Position numbers and translations under genes: made by a program. From Desulfovibrio sp. A2 (GTDB lineage: Bacteria > Desulfobacterota > Desulfovibrionia > Desulfovibrionales > Desulfovibrionaceae), in contig NZ_AGFG01000038.1 of NCBI RefSeq assembly GCF_000226255.1, positions 1 through 29,584 of the forward strand: DNA of 29,584 nt, in the 5' to 3' direction. Shown here in pieces: positions 7,672-17,972 of this stretch; within the stretch, counting starts at the first letter, position 1; the number at the start of each line of letters is the position of its first letter. A model generated the notes under the pieces. It was given only the letters and a program-made list of their open reading frames with translations, had not been told where the DNA came from and searched no databases.

Positions 7672-10566
7672 CTACTCCACACCGCGCTCGCGCAGGAACG
7701 TCTCGTACCGCTTGTCCACCTTCATGATGTGCGACACCAGCCAGTCCACCAGGCCGCGCAGTATTTCCATGACCACCGTGGGGTTGCCGCCCGCCGCCTG
7801 CTTTTCCCATTCCAGCACCCGCTGCACGAAGCGGCGATGCACGTCCGCGTGCTGCTCCCCTTCGGGATAGCCGTGCACGGCGAACAGCCGCTCCTCGTAT
7901 CCGAAGTGCTCCACGGTGTAGGCCTTCAGTTGCCCGAACACCTCGAGCACGGCGGCCATGTCGCTGGTGCGCGCCGCACGGTGCACGGCGTTGATGTAGT
8001 CCACCAGCTTCTTGTGCTGCGCGTCGATGCTGGGCAGGTTGGACAGTTCGTCCGTCCAGCGGATCAGCGTTTCCTCGCTGGCGTCGGACATCAGGGCCAC
8101 GCCGTCCTCTCCGGCGCAGATGACCTCGACCATCGAGAACATCTCCTGCACCTGGGCAAAGATGTCGTTGAGCGTTCCGGTGAAGCGGGTCATCGCCTCG
8201 GCTGTCTGCCCGGCGATGCGGTTCACCTCGTCCACGCTGCGGCCCACCACCTCGCTGGCCGCCGCCTGCTGGCCGTTGGCGGCGGCGATGGATTGGACCA
8301 TGCCCGCCGTCTCGTCCACCAGCGTGACGATGCGCGTCATGGCCTGCCCGGCGGCCTCGGCCGACGCGGCGGAAGCCGTTGCGTCGCGCGCGGCCTGTTC
8401 CACGGCGGCGATGTTCTCGCGCGTGTGGCTCTGGATGCGGGCAACGGCCTCGCCCACATCACGGGTGGCGGCCATAGTCTTTTCGGCCAGCTTGCGCACC
8501 TCGTCGGCCACGACGGCGAATCCCCGCCCGGCATCCCCGGCGCGGGCCGCCTCGATGGCGGCATTGAGCGCCAGCAGGTTGGTCTGGTCGGCGATGTCCG
8601 AGATCAGCGACATGACCTGCCCGATGTTCTCGGCCTCCACGCCAAGGCGGCCCATGGCCTCGTTCAGCCGCTCGATGCGCTCGCGGATGCCGTTGATGGC
8701 CGCCACGGTTTCGCGCACCCCGTGCGCTCCCTCGTCAGCGTTGCCGCGTGAAAGGTCGGCCTGTTCCGCAGCCCTGCGGGCGTTGTCGGTGACGTTGGCC
8801 ACGGTCACCCGCATGTTGGCCACGGCCTCGGCCGTCTCATCCATGCGCTGGCGCTGCGTTTCCACCCCGCCGGTGACGGTGCGCACCTGACCGGTCAGGT
8901 CGGCGATGGAGTGCGAGACGTGCTCCGACACGGTGCGTGTCTTGCCCGCCGCGCCGGTCATGCGATCCATCAGGCGCTTGATGCGCGCCTCGGATGCGGT
9001 GGCGTTCCTCATGGCGTCATGCGCTTCGCGGGCCATGCGCGCGGCCTCCTGTCCCTGGGCGTCGGCCTCTTCGATGCGCTGGCGCAGGTTCTGCACCATA
9101 CGCTCGATGGACTGACGCATGGCGTCGAGTTCCGGCGGGTAGGCGCCTTCGGGCCGGGCCTCCAGGTTGCCTTCGGCAACCTCTCCCGCATAGGCCCGCA
9201 ACCGGCGCAAGGGGCGCGAAATGGAGGCAACCAGCGCCACGGCCACGCCGGAACCCAGCGCCGCGCCCAGCAGCAGCACCACCAGCGTGCCGGTCAGCAT
9301 GCCGCGTTCGGCCTTGCCGCTGGCGGTGGCGATGTCGCGCGCGGCGGCCAGGGCCTCCTGCACGTCGATCTCGGCCACCAGCCCCAGGGTCAGCCCCTCG
9401 ATGCGCAGGGGCTGCCACGCGGCCAACACCGGCCTGCCCTTGTGATCCGTGGTGGAGCCGCAGCCTGTTTCACCCGCCACGGCCTTGCGGGCGGCCTCGG
9501 TGTCCACGACGTCGGCCAGAATGTGCCGATTGGTCGAACCGCGCGGCAGCGAGCGCACCCGCAGATCGGTACCCACCAGAAAAGCATCGCCCGATTCCCC
9601 CAACCCCACGTCCTTCCACCGCCCCTCAGAGGTCATGACGCGGTTGATGCCTGTTTCGGTCACGTGGAAGGCCAGCACCGCCAGGAACTTGCCGGATGCG
9701 TCGTACACCGGGGAGGCGATGAACGCGGCGGGGGCGTTGCGGCCCGGCTCGTACGGGGCGAAATCCGTCATGACGGCGGCGTTGCGCTCGCCCGCCTTTC
9801 CGGCGGCCACCGCCTTGCGGAATACGGCCGCAAGGCCGGTGTCCTTGTACGGTCCGGACGCGAGCGACGTGCCGAAATCCGGCAGCTTGCGCACGCTGTA
9901 GGCCACCGCGCCAGTGGCGGGGTCCAGCAGCAGGATGTCCCGGTATCCGAAGGTATCGGCAAAGTGCAGCAGCACCGGATGGTAGCGGGCGTGCAACGCG
10001 TTGTAGGCGGCGGGCAGGGGGTGCCTGTCCGGGCTGGCGGACGCACCGGACCGCTGCCCGGCGGCCAGGGCGGGCAGCAGGTACATGCCCTGCAACAGCA
10101 CCCCATTGGCGTCCGCGGGCAGGTACGTTTCCGGCTCACGCGGGGCGTAGCCGGGGGCGGAGGCGGCATTGGCCGTGAACTCCGGCGCGCGCAGATAGGC
10201 GGAGCCCGCATAGGCGTCCAGCAACTGCCGGGCGACGGCCTTGGGGTCCATCTGCCCGGCGATTTCGGGCTGCACGCCGAACCAGGCGGCGGGCAGCGTC
10301 TGCGCCGCCTCGCGCACGGTCAGTTCACCGGCCAGGGTCAGCAACTGATTGCGCATGCGGCGAAAGATATCTTCCACATGCAGGGCCTTGGAACTGCGGA
10401 TACTGGTCAGCTGGTCCCGCGCCCTGTCCTGTGTGGCGGTGGCGGCGGCATCACCCACGTGGCGCATGCCGTCCACCCCGAAATGCCACAGCAGCCCGGC
10501 GGTGAGCAGACAGGTAAGCACCTGGGTGCCGATGAACCCCGCAAGCAATTTCATGCGCAACGTCAT
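7672..10566 (-). CDS. dcrH: Methyl-accepting chemotaxis protein with C-terminal hemerythrin domain (DcrH-like)
   Basis: This 964-residue chemoreceptor is close to the length of DcrH of Desulfovibrio vulgaris. There is an N-terminal membrane segment (about residues 5-27), a large periplasmic sensor of about 390 residues, a second membrane segment near 420-445 ([20 protein letters not shown]), a HAMP region, and a cytoplasmic signalling domain with the hairpin tip [20 protein letters not shown]. The last 130 residues form a bacterial hemerythrin: His851, His887, Glu891, His906, His910, His946 and Asp951 give the five-His, two-carboxylate set that holds a di-iron O2-binding site. The product should couple O2 or redox state to CheA. 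The start at 10566 has GAGGGG upstream. The symbol is given by architecture; I recognise no CXXCH haem motif in the sensor. Confidence 0.9.
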   Translation of the reverse strand: MTLRMKLLAGFIGTQVLTCLLTAGLLWHFGVDGMRHVGDAAATATQDRARDQLTSIRSSKALHVEDIFRRMRNQLLTLAGELTVREAAQTLPAAWFGVQPEIAGQMDPKAVARQLLDAYAGSAYLRAPEFTANAASAPGYAPREPETYLPADANGVLLQGMYLLPALAAGQRSGASASPDRHPLPAAYNALHARYHPVLLHFADTFGYRDILLLDPATGAVAYSVRKLPDFGTSLASGPYKDTGLAAVFRKAVAAGKAGERNAAVMTDFAPYEPGRNAPAAFIASPVYDASGKFLAVLAFHVTETGINRVMTSEGRWKDVGLGESGDAFLVGTDLRVRSLPRGSTNRHILADVVDTEAARKAVAGETGCGSTTDHKGRPVLAAWQPLRIEGLTLGLVAEIDVQEALAAARDIATASGKAERGMLTGTLVVLLLGAALGSGVAVALVASISRPLRRLRAYAGEVAEGNLEARPEGAYPPELDAMRQSIERMVQNLRQRIEEADAQGQEAARMAREAHDAMRNATASEARIKRLMDRMTGAAGKTRTVSEHVSHSIADLTGQVRTVTGGVETQRQRMDETAEAVANMRVTVANVTDNARRAAEQADLSRGNADEGAHGVRETVAAINGIRERIERLNEAMGRLGVEAENIGQVMSLISDIADQTNLLALNAAIEAARAGDAGRGFAVVADEVRKLAEKTMAATRDVGEAVARIQSHTRENIAAVEQAARDATASAASAEAAGQAMTRIVTLVDETAGMVQSIAAANGQQAAASEVVGRSVDEVNRIAGQTAEAMTRFTGTLNDIFAQVQEMFSMVEVICAGEDGVALMSDASEETLIRWTDELSNLPSIDAQHKKLVDYINAVHRAARTSDMAAVLEVFGQLKAYTVEHFGYEERLFAVHGYPEGEQHADVHRRFVQRVLEWEKQAAGGNPTVVMEILRGLVDWLVSHIMKVDKRYETFLRERGVE

Positions 10567-10882
10567 GCCATCCCCTCGTCGTCCCGGTGTTGGCGGCGGC
10601 GACGGGGCCTCCGCCCTGCCAATGTAATGGCACCGGGGGGCGGACGGGCAATGATTAGACGGCGCGGCACGTGATAATTCGCAAAGGCTGGCTGGCCGCC
10701 GGAGTGGCGCGCGACGGGCCGGGCGGGATGCCGGATGCCGGACGGGCGGAGGGCGGAAGACGCGTGCGCCCACCTGCCGCGCGGCAACATGGACGGCGGG
10801 GCCGCAACGAAAAACGCCCCGCGCCCGCCGGACGAACCGGAACGGCGCGGGGCGCATGCAATGGGGATACGCGCGGCGCGGG
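10567..10882. other. Intergenic region upstream of the DcrH-like gene
   Basis: These 316 bases separate the start of the dcrH-like gene from the end of rdgB, both on the minus strand. They contain the rdgB terminator and a somewhat A/T-richer patch around 10650-10685. I could not place a convincing promoter for the receptor gene and saw no gene here. Confidence 0.5.
10810..10854 (-). terminator. Rho-independent terminator of rdgB
   Basis: On the minus strand an 11-bp perfect GC-rich stem (CGCCCCGCGCC / GGCGCGGGGCG, about 18-base loop) is followed directly by TTTTT. It begins 28 bases beyond the rdgB stop codon. Confidence 0.85.
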
Positions 10883-11527
10883 CTAGCCCTTGCCCCCCGC
10901 GAAGGCGGGCCACAACTCCAGCAGGCGGCGCAGGGCCTTGCCCCGGTGACTGCGGGCGTTCTTTTCGTCGCGGGTCAGGGTGGCGGCGGTGCGGCCCAGT
11001 TCCGGGTCGAAGAACAGCGGGTCGTAGCCGAAGCCGTTGTCGCCCTGCGGGGCGGCGGCCACGCGGCCTTCCCAGGCCCCGGCGGCGGTGATGTGGCGGC
11101 CGTCCGGGGCGCAGGCGGCGATGACCGAGCGGAAGCGGGCCGTGCGTTGCGCATCCGGCACGCTGGCCAGGGCGGCCAACAGCTTCTCGTTGTTGCGGGC
11201 GTCGGTGGCGGGCACGCCGTCTTCGGCGGAATAGCGGGCGGAATACACCCCCGGCGCGCCGCCCAGGGCGTCCACCTCCAGCCCGGAATCGTCGGCCACG
11301 GCGATGCGGCCGGTCAGTTCGGCCACGGTGCGCGCCTTCAGCAGGGCGTTTTCCTCGAAGGTAACGCCGGTTTCCTCGATCTCGCCGATCTCGGGGTAGG
11401 CGTCCAGACCGACCACGGTGACGCCGGTGCCCTTCAGCATGTCGTTGAGTTCACGTATCTTGCCCGCGTTGCGGGTGGCCAGCACGATGACGGCGGCATC
11501 GCCGATGGTGTTCGAAGCGGTGGTCAT
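10883..11527 (-). CDS. rdgB: XTP/dITP diphosphatase (RdgB/HAM1 family)
   Basis: The 214-residue cytosolic pyrophosphatase removes non-canonical purine triphosphates (ITP, dITP, XTP) from the nucleotide pool. The family signature is complete: [13 protein letters not shown] near the N-terminus, [44 protein letters not shown] and the terminal [14 protein letters not shown]. Length is slightly above the usual 195-205. The ATG at 11527 lacks a visible Shine-Dalgarno sequence, but no better start lies closer to the conserved VIVLATRN. It lies 160 bases downstream of the histidine kinase gene on the same strand and ends in its own strong terminator. Confidence 0.95.
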   Translation of the reverse strand: MTTASNTIGDAAVIVLATRNAGKIRELNDMLKGTGVTVVGLDAYPEIGEIEETGVTFEENALLKARTVAELTGRIAVADDSGLEVDALGGAPGVYSARYSAEDGVPATDARNNEKLLAALASVPDAQRTARFRSVIAACAPDGRHITAAGAWEGRVAAAPQGDNGFGYDPLFFDPELGRTAATLTRDEKNARSHRGKALRRLLELWPAFAGGKG

Positions 11528-11687
11528 GGTGTGTCGATGGTCGGGCTCGGGTTCAGGGTTGGCTGTGGCGGGCGATGCCCGCGCGGTGCAACGGATGCGC
11601 GGCGCATTGTGCGGAAGAATCGCCCCGGAGGCAAGGGCGCGCGGCAAGCGGCGGCTTGGCTACGGGCGGTTATGCGGCGCGGCGCGC

Positions 11688-13499
11688 CTACCCCTTCAGT
11701 CCCTCGCCCGCCGGGTCGTCCCGCGCCGGGGTCGCCGGTTCGGGCACGGCCAGCAGCGGTTGCAGACGCAAGGTGATGGTGGTGCCCTTGCCCACCTGGC
11801 TTTGCAGGTCCACCTGGCCGCCCATTTCCTCGATGATCTTGCGGCTCATGGCCAGGCCGATGCCCGCGCCCTTTTCCTTGGTGGAAAAGAACGGGCTGAA
11901 TATCTTGTCGTGCAGGTCCGCCGGAATGCCCACGCCCGTGTCCTCCACGGCGATGTGCACGTACTGCGGGGTCATGCCGGTGCGCACGGTCAGGCGGCCG
12001 CCGTCGGGCATGGCCTCTTGCGCGTTCTTGACGAGATTGATCAGGCATTGCTTGAGCATTTCGCCGTCGCCGCGCGCCTTGGGAATATCGAGGGCCAGTT
12101 GCAGGTCGATTTCTATGCGCCGCTGGTCGAAGCCGATGCCCATCAGTTCCATGGTCTGGCGGGCCAGCAGGTTCAGGTCCACCTCGCCGGTGCGGGGCGA
12201 GGTGGGCCGCGCGAAATTGAGGATGGACTTGAGGATGGTGTCCAGCCGCCGCGATTCCTCCAGGATCACCTGCACCTTGCCGCGCGCGGCATCATCCAGC
12301 GAGGGCGAGCGCAGCAGCGAATTGGCGAAGCCGCCGATGGCGAACAGCGGGTTGCGTATCTCGTGCGCCACGTAGGTGGAAAGTTCGCCGATGGCGGCCA
12401 TCTTCTCGGCCTGTTGCAGGCGGATTTCCATGTTGGTGCGGTTGGTGATGTCGCGCCGCATCTCGATGACCCGCGTCATGCGGCCCGTCTCGTCGGTGAC
12501 GGGGTAGGTGTACACCCTGAAATACTGCACCCGCCCGTCTTCGTTGACCTTGGTGTGGATGCGTTCGGCCTTGCGCCCGGTGGTCACCGTTTCCTTGAAG
12601 GTGCAGCCCCCGTGCTGGGGCGGACAGCAGAAGGACGGCCCGTCGAGCTGCCAGCAGCAGGTGCCTATCCAGTCGTCCTTGGAACCGCCCTTGCGTTGCA
12701 GGATGTTGCGGTTCAGGTCCACGATGCGGCCTTCGGTGTCCAGCAGCAGGATGTCCTCGTCCACCTGGTCGATGAGCGTGGCGAACAGGTCGCGCGCCTC
12801 GCGCAGGTGCAGGTTGCAGGTGGAACACAGCTTTTCCGAGGCCAGCATTTCCCACACCCACAGCGCGCCGCCCGCGTCCAGCAGCGAGACGCCGGTGGGG
12901 GCCGCCGCGCGCAGGTCGGCCATGTGGCGGCCGTCATCGGACAGGTCGAGCACCATGCGCAGGTCGGGCAGGGCCGCGAACAGGGCGGCGGCGGAATCGA
13001 AACGTGGCGCGCCGCCCGGCTCCGGGGGGACGGGGGGCAGACCCGCACGGGCTTCGAGGATGGCGAAGTTGATGGCGGCCTGGCTGGCGCCGGGCCCAAG
13101 GGGCGGGACATCGTCGCCAAGGCCGGGAGGCTGGCAGGCATGCTGCGCCAGTTCCTCGTGGTCCTGCTCGGTCAACAGCAGGCCAGCCAGCCGCACCCAC
13201 GGAAAGCCCCGCAGAAAATCCGGCCTGCGCAGCAGCCCGGCCACCGGGCGCAAGGCGCGCCCCACGCCCGCCAGCGCCACGGGAAAGGGGCGGCGCGGTG
13301 GCGCGGCCTGGTCGTGCGGGGCGGCTGCCGCCGTCAATGGGCCGGACTGTCCCGTTTGACCAGAAAGGCCAGACGAGCCGCAGGACATGCACGCCGGGCC
13401 GCAGTCCGGGCAGCCCGGCCCGAGACGGGACGGTTCTTCGCCTGTTTCCGATGCGGTGGGGGGTGATGCGGGCGGGCCGGGGAAGGGCTGCGTGGTCAT
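11688..13499 (-). CDS. Soluble PAS-domain histidine kinase, cysteine-rich
   Basis: The 603-residue sensor kinase has no convincing membrane segment. A PAS domain spans about 235-355, a HisKA dimerisation helix carries the phospho-accepting His379 in VAHEIRNPL, and an ATPase domain shows N box NLVKNAQEAM (488-497), G1 DTGVGIP (520-526) and G2 GAGIGLAMSRK. The C-terminus has no receiver domain and no response regulator gene is adjacent, so its partner is elsewhere. Odd are the cysteines: CPDCGPACMSC (30-40), Cys225/Cys228 in LCSTC, and Cys281, 282, 291, 292 and 299 within the PAS domain. These could hold a metal or Fe-S cluster or sense redox, but that is inference. The start at 13499 has AAGGAG at good spacing; the upstream in-frame extension is not needed. 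Confidence 0.9.
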   Translation of the reverse strand: MTTQPFPGPPASPPTASETGEEPSRLGPGCPDCGPACMSCGSSGLSGQTGQSGPLTAAAAPHDQAAPPRRPFPVALAGVGRALRPVAGLLRRPDFLRGFPWVRLAGLLLTEQDHEELAQHACQPPGLGDDVPPLGPGASQAAINFAILEARAGLPPVPPEPGGAPRFDSAAALFAALPDLRMVLDLSDDGRHMADLRAAAPTGVSLLDAGGALWVWEMLASEKLCSTCNLHLREARDLFATLIDQVDEDILLLDTEGRIVDLNRNILQRKGGSKDDWIGTCCWQLDGPSFCCPPQHGGCTFKETVTTGRKAERIHTKVNEDGRVQYFRVYTYPVTDETGRMTRVIEMRRDITNRTNMEIRLQQAEKMAAIGELSTYVAHEIRNPLFAIGGFANSLLRSPSLDDAARGKVQVILEESRRLDTILKSILNFARPTSPRTGEVDLNLLARQTMELMGIGFDQRRIEIDLQLALDIPKARGDGEMLKQCLINLVKNAQEAMPDGGRLTVRTGMTPQYVHIAVEDTGVGIPADLHDKIFSPFFSTKEKGAGIGLAMSRKIIEEMGGQVDLQSQVGKGTTITLRLQPLLAVPEPATPARDDPAGEGLKG

Positions 13500-13776
13500 G
13501 CGGGGCTCCTTGGTCCGAACTGCGGGGACTGCCGGAACGGCGGGGGCGGCAGGGGCGGTCATGGCCGACGGACATCGTGCGGGCGCGGGGCCGGGGTTCC
13601 GGCGGGGGCTTGCGCGCGGCGCGCATTGCGGGTACGCGGCACCCAGCACCACGCCGTCCGCAACATTCCGCCCTGGCGGGACTGCGGGGCGCGGGCGCGG
13701 CTTCCGTGGCACGGGCATGTGCCGCCACGGGCGCACGCGGTACCCTCCATCCTTTCCATACCCGGAACGCCATCCA

Positions 13777-15114
13777 ATGATAAGTGTTTATTCCGTCAGC
13801 CTCGGCTGCCCCAAGAACCGCGTGGACACCGAACGTCTGCTGGGCGCGCTGGGCGCGCCCGTGCGGCCCGTGGAAACCATGGCCGAGGCCGACGTGGTGC
13901 TCGTGAACACCTGCGGCTTCATCCTGCCCGCCGTGGAAGAATCGGTGCGCACCGTGGTGGAGGCCGTGGACGAGATCTCCGGGCTGGCCCGGCGGCCTCT
14001 GCTGGCCGTGGCCGGGTGCCTGGTGGGCCGCTACGGCGAGCGCGACCTGGCCGCCGAACTGCCCGAGGTGGACCTGTGGCTGCCCAACCAGTCCATCGAG
14101 AGCTGGCCGGAACTGCTGGCGCGCGCCGTGGGGGCCAGGGTGGCCGGAGTCGGCGCCGTCGCGCCCGGCTACGCGGGGGGCACGCGCCTGCTGTCCACCG
14201 GGCCGTCGTACGCCTGGCTGAAGATCAGCGACGGATGCCGCCACAACTGTTCGTTCTGCACCATCCCCTCCATTCGCGGGGCGCACCGCTCCACCCCGGC
14301 GGCGGAGCTGGAACGCGAGGCGCGCCAACTGCTGGACATGGGCGTGCGGGAACTGATCCTGGTGGCGCAGGACGTGACCGCCTGGGGCAGCGACGCGGAC
14401 GGCAACGGCCGGGGCGACCTGCGCCCCCTGCTGGACCGCCTGCTGCCGCTGCCGGGGCTGGACCGGTTGCGCCTGATGTACCTGTACCCGGCCGGGCTCA
14501 ACGACGACCTGCTGTCCTACCTCGCGGCGGCGGGCGCGCCCTTCGTGCCCTATTTCGACGTGCCGCTGCAGCACGCCCACCCGGACGTGCTGGGCCGCAT
14601 GGGGCGTCCCTTCGCGCGCAACCCCCGCGCGGTGGTGGAGCGCATCCGCAAGCACTTTCCGGATGCGGCCCTGCGCACCTCGATCATCGTGGGTTTTCCC
14701 GGCGAGACCGAGGAACACTACGCCGCGCTCACCGACTTCGTGGCCGAGACGCGCTTTCATCACCTGGGCGTGTTCGCCTACCGGGCCGAGGAAGGTACCC
14801 CCGCCGCCGCCATGCCCGACCAGGTGGACGACACGGTGAAGGAATGGCGTCGCGACGCGCTGATGGAAGTGCAGGCCGAAATCAGCGAAGAGATCATGGA
14901 ATCCTACGTGGGGCAGCGGCTGCCCGTGCTGGTGGACGCCCCCCACGACGAATGGCCCGGCCTGCACACCGGGCGCACCTGGTTCCAGGCCCCGGAAATA
15001 GACGGGGTCACCTACGTGAGCGGGGCCGGGGTCGCCCCCGGCGCTCTGGTGGAGGCGGACATCGTGGAGGCGCGCACCTACGACCTGGTGGCCCTGGCCG
15101 AGCCGGAGGAATAG
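13777..15114 (+). CDS. rimO: Ribosomal protein S12 methylthiotransferase RimO
   Basis: This 445-residue radical-SAM enzyme adds a methylthio group to the conserved aspartate of ribosomal protein S12. The N-terminal cluster-binding domain has Cys11 (SLGCPKN), Cys46 (VNTCGF) and Cys81 (VAGCLVG). The radical-SAM motif is Cys154-xxx-Cys158-xx-Cys161 (GCRHNCSFCTIPSIRG), followed by the family-typical PYFDVPLQH and TSIIVGFPGETE. A C-terminal TRAM domain follows. Length is usual. The start ATG at 13777 has no strong Shine-Dalgarno but begins exactly at the conserved N-terminus (MISVYSVSLGCPKN). It is divergent from the histidine kinase gene (277 bases apart). Confidence 0.97.
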   Translation: MISVYSVSLGCPKNRVDTERLLGALGAPVRPVETMAEADVVLVNTCGFILPAVEESVRTVVEAVDEISGLARRPLLAVAGCLVGRYGERDLAAELPEVDLWLPNQSIESWPELLARAVGARVAGVGAVAPGYAGGTRLLSTGPSYAWLKISDGCRHNCSFCTIPSIRGAHRSTPAAELEREARQLLDMGVRELILVAQDVTAWGSDADGNGRGDLRPLLDRLLPLPGLDRLRLMYLYPAGLNDDLLSYLAAAGAPFVPYFDVPLQHAHPDVLGRMGRPFARNPRAVVERIRKHFPDAALRTSIIVGFPGETEEHYAALTDFVAETRFHHLGVFAYRAEEGTPAAAMPDQVDDTVKEWRRDALMEVQAEISEEIMESYVGQRLPVLVDAPHDEWPGLHTGRTWFQAPEIDGVTYVSGAGVAPGALVEADIVEARTYDLVALAEPEE

Positions 15115-15453
15115 GGCCGGGCCGGGCGCGCCGACTTGGGATGCATGGTGCGGAGCGCGATGCGTCCCGTCGGGTCCGGCGGGGCGGAGCATGGCGGGGC
15201 ATGGCGCATCGGGTGCGCCAGCCCCGGCAAGCGTGCCGCGCGGCGGCCGCCCCCGGCAAGTTCCACCGCCGCCGCTCCCCGCTTCCGCCCCCCTGCCACC
15301 AGTTGCGAACCGTGCCGCAAACCTGATACATGCGACACCGCGAGGAATCGTTCGGGCGGCATGCGCCGCCACCCTCGCGACACACCTTCCGGCGGCCACC
15401 CCGGCCGTCGCCGCGCGGCGTCCGCCGCGCCTCTCCCAAGGAGCACACCAGCT
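15115..15453. other. Intergenic region between rimO and glmS
   Basis: These 339 bases carry a strong hairpin after rimO (15196-15225), a weak promoter-like pair (TTGCGA at 15303-15308 and ATACAT at 15326-15331, 17-base spacing) and the glmS ribosome site AAGGAG near 15439. I saw no gene and no glmS-type ribozyme; the latter is a Gram-positive feature. Confidence 0.5.
15196..15225. terminator. Strong hairpin behind rimO
   Basis: A GGGGC / GCCCC stem continues, past one bulged A, into a perfect TGGCGCA / TGCGCCA stem with a TCGGG loop, 12 pairs in all, 81 bases after the rimO stop. No T-run follows, so termination is plausible but unproven. Confidence 0.4.
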
Positions 15454-17277
<1,824 letters not shown>

Positions 17278-17330
17278 CCGCGCACACAGCCACCCATCAT
17301 GAAGTCCTCGTTCAGGGGGCCTCGGACTAC

Positions 17331-17359
17331 GGACAAGCCCCCATCTCGGGGGCTTGTCC
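17331..17359 (+). terminator. Rho-independent terminator of glmS
   Basis: A 12-bp perfect stem (GGACAAGCCCCC / GGGGGCTTGTCC) with a 5-base loop is followed by TGTTTCC, 54 bases after the glmS stop. Confidence 0.8.
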
Positions 17360-17509
17360 TGTTTCCGGCGCTGCCTCGGCGCAAGGGCCGACGACCGGCG
17401 GCAATGGTGCCCCTCACTCCACTATCCAAAAAAGCAATACACTCCATCAGAAAATTGCCGTTGCTTTGCCAGGCTCGCCCCCTTTTCTGCGCATCTGCAA
17501 CATTCCTGT

Positions 17510-17525
17510 TACAATTTAATTGACA
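17510..17525 (+). promoter_or_regulatory. Possible promoter for the riboswitch-controlled transcript
   Basis: TACAAT at 17510-17515 resembles a sigma-70 -10 box and would start transcription around 17522, about 40 bases before the aptamer. An overlapping TTGACA at 17520-17525 could instead be a -35 box, but has no good partner -10. The surrounding sequence is A/T-richer than anything nearby. Weak evidence only. Confidence 0.3.
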
Positions 17526-17560
17526 GAAAAATGGATATGCCGCAGTCCAGAGCTTGCGAG

Positions 17561-17634
17561 ACAAATGCCAAACCTGCCGTGAGGTAGGGACGGAAAGCCA
17601 CGGGTCTCTCGAAGACAGCCGGGCCGCCTTGCAT
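17561..17634 (+). promoter_or_regulatory. GEMM-I (cyclic di-GMP-I family) riboswitch aptamer, variant
   Basis: The aptamer fold is readable directly. P2 is CCTGCC (17573-17578) paired with GGTAGG (17583-17588) and capped by a GTGA (GNRA) tetraloop. The joining strand GGACGGAAAGCC (17587-17598 region) matches the family core GGACGCAAAGCC at all but one base. P3 is GTCT (17604-17607) with AGAC (17613-17616), followed by the conserved AGCCGGG. ATGC (17565-17568) can pair with GCAT (17631-17634) to close the element. GEMM-I RNAs bind cyclic di-GMP, or 3',3'-cGAMP in a G20A subclass found in delta-proteobacteria. Here the base just before CAAACC (17568), which I align with the ligand-contacting G20, is C, and the GGGTT of the closing strand is GGGCC. 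It lies on the sense strand about 340 bases before a chemoreceptor gene. Confidence 0.75.
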
Positions 17635-17972
17635 CCGTCGCCTTTTCCCCGCCTGAAGGGGAACCTTCGCCCCACGTTATTGTCTGGTTGATCAAACATG
17701 ACCAGCGGCACGCGCCTCCCGGCATCCACCGCACTGTCCCGCCCGCCGTCGCAACCCGACGACGCGGCATCGCGCACTCACCCCGCGCGGCGCGCACCCC
17801 CGGTTCCGGCCGCGGCGTCCGCCACCGGGCCGGGCAACGTACGCCCGTGCGCAGGGGTCACACTCATCGTGCGTACCATGCAACAGGGCATCACGCCCGC
17901 ATCGCGCCGGCCATCCCGGGGGGGGGACGGGCCAGCGCGATGGCCGACCGCAACCCTGCCGGGGGGAACTTC

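Larger units (their letters stand above)
17278..17972 (+). other. Long leader between glmS and chemoreceptor gene
   Basis: These 695 bases contain the glmS terminator, an A/T-richer pocket (about 17410-17545) that is the likely promoter region, a GEMM-I riboswitch aptamer (17561-17634), and about 340 bases of very GC-rich sequence before the receptor ATG. Small open frames here (for example ATG at 17698) lack ribosome sites and look like chance. A short TTCCCC / GGGGAA hairpin at 17645-17663 overlaps a GAAGG / CCTTC hairpin at 17655-17668; the two exclude each other and could be part of the switch. Confidence 0.6.

Noticed and set aside
15115..15453. glmS ribozyme/riboswitch in the leader of glmS
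   Set aside because: I saw none of the conserved pseudoknot core, and the element is known mainly from Gram-positive bacteria.
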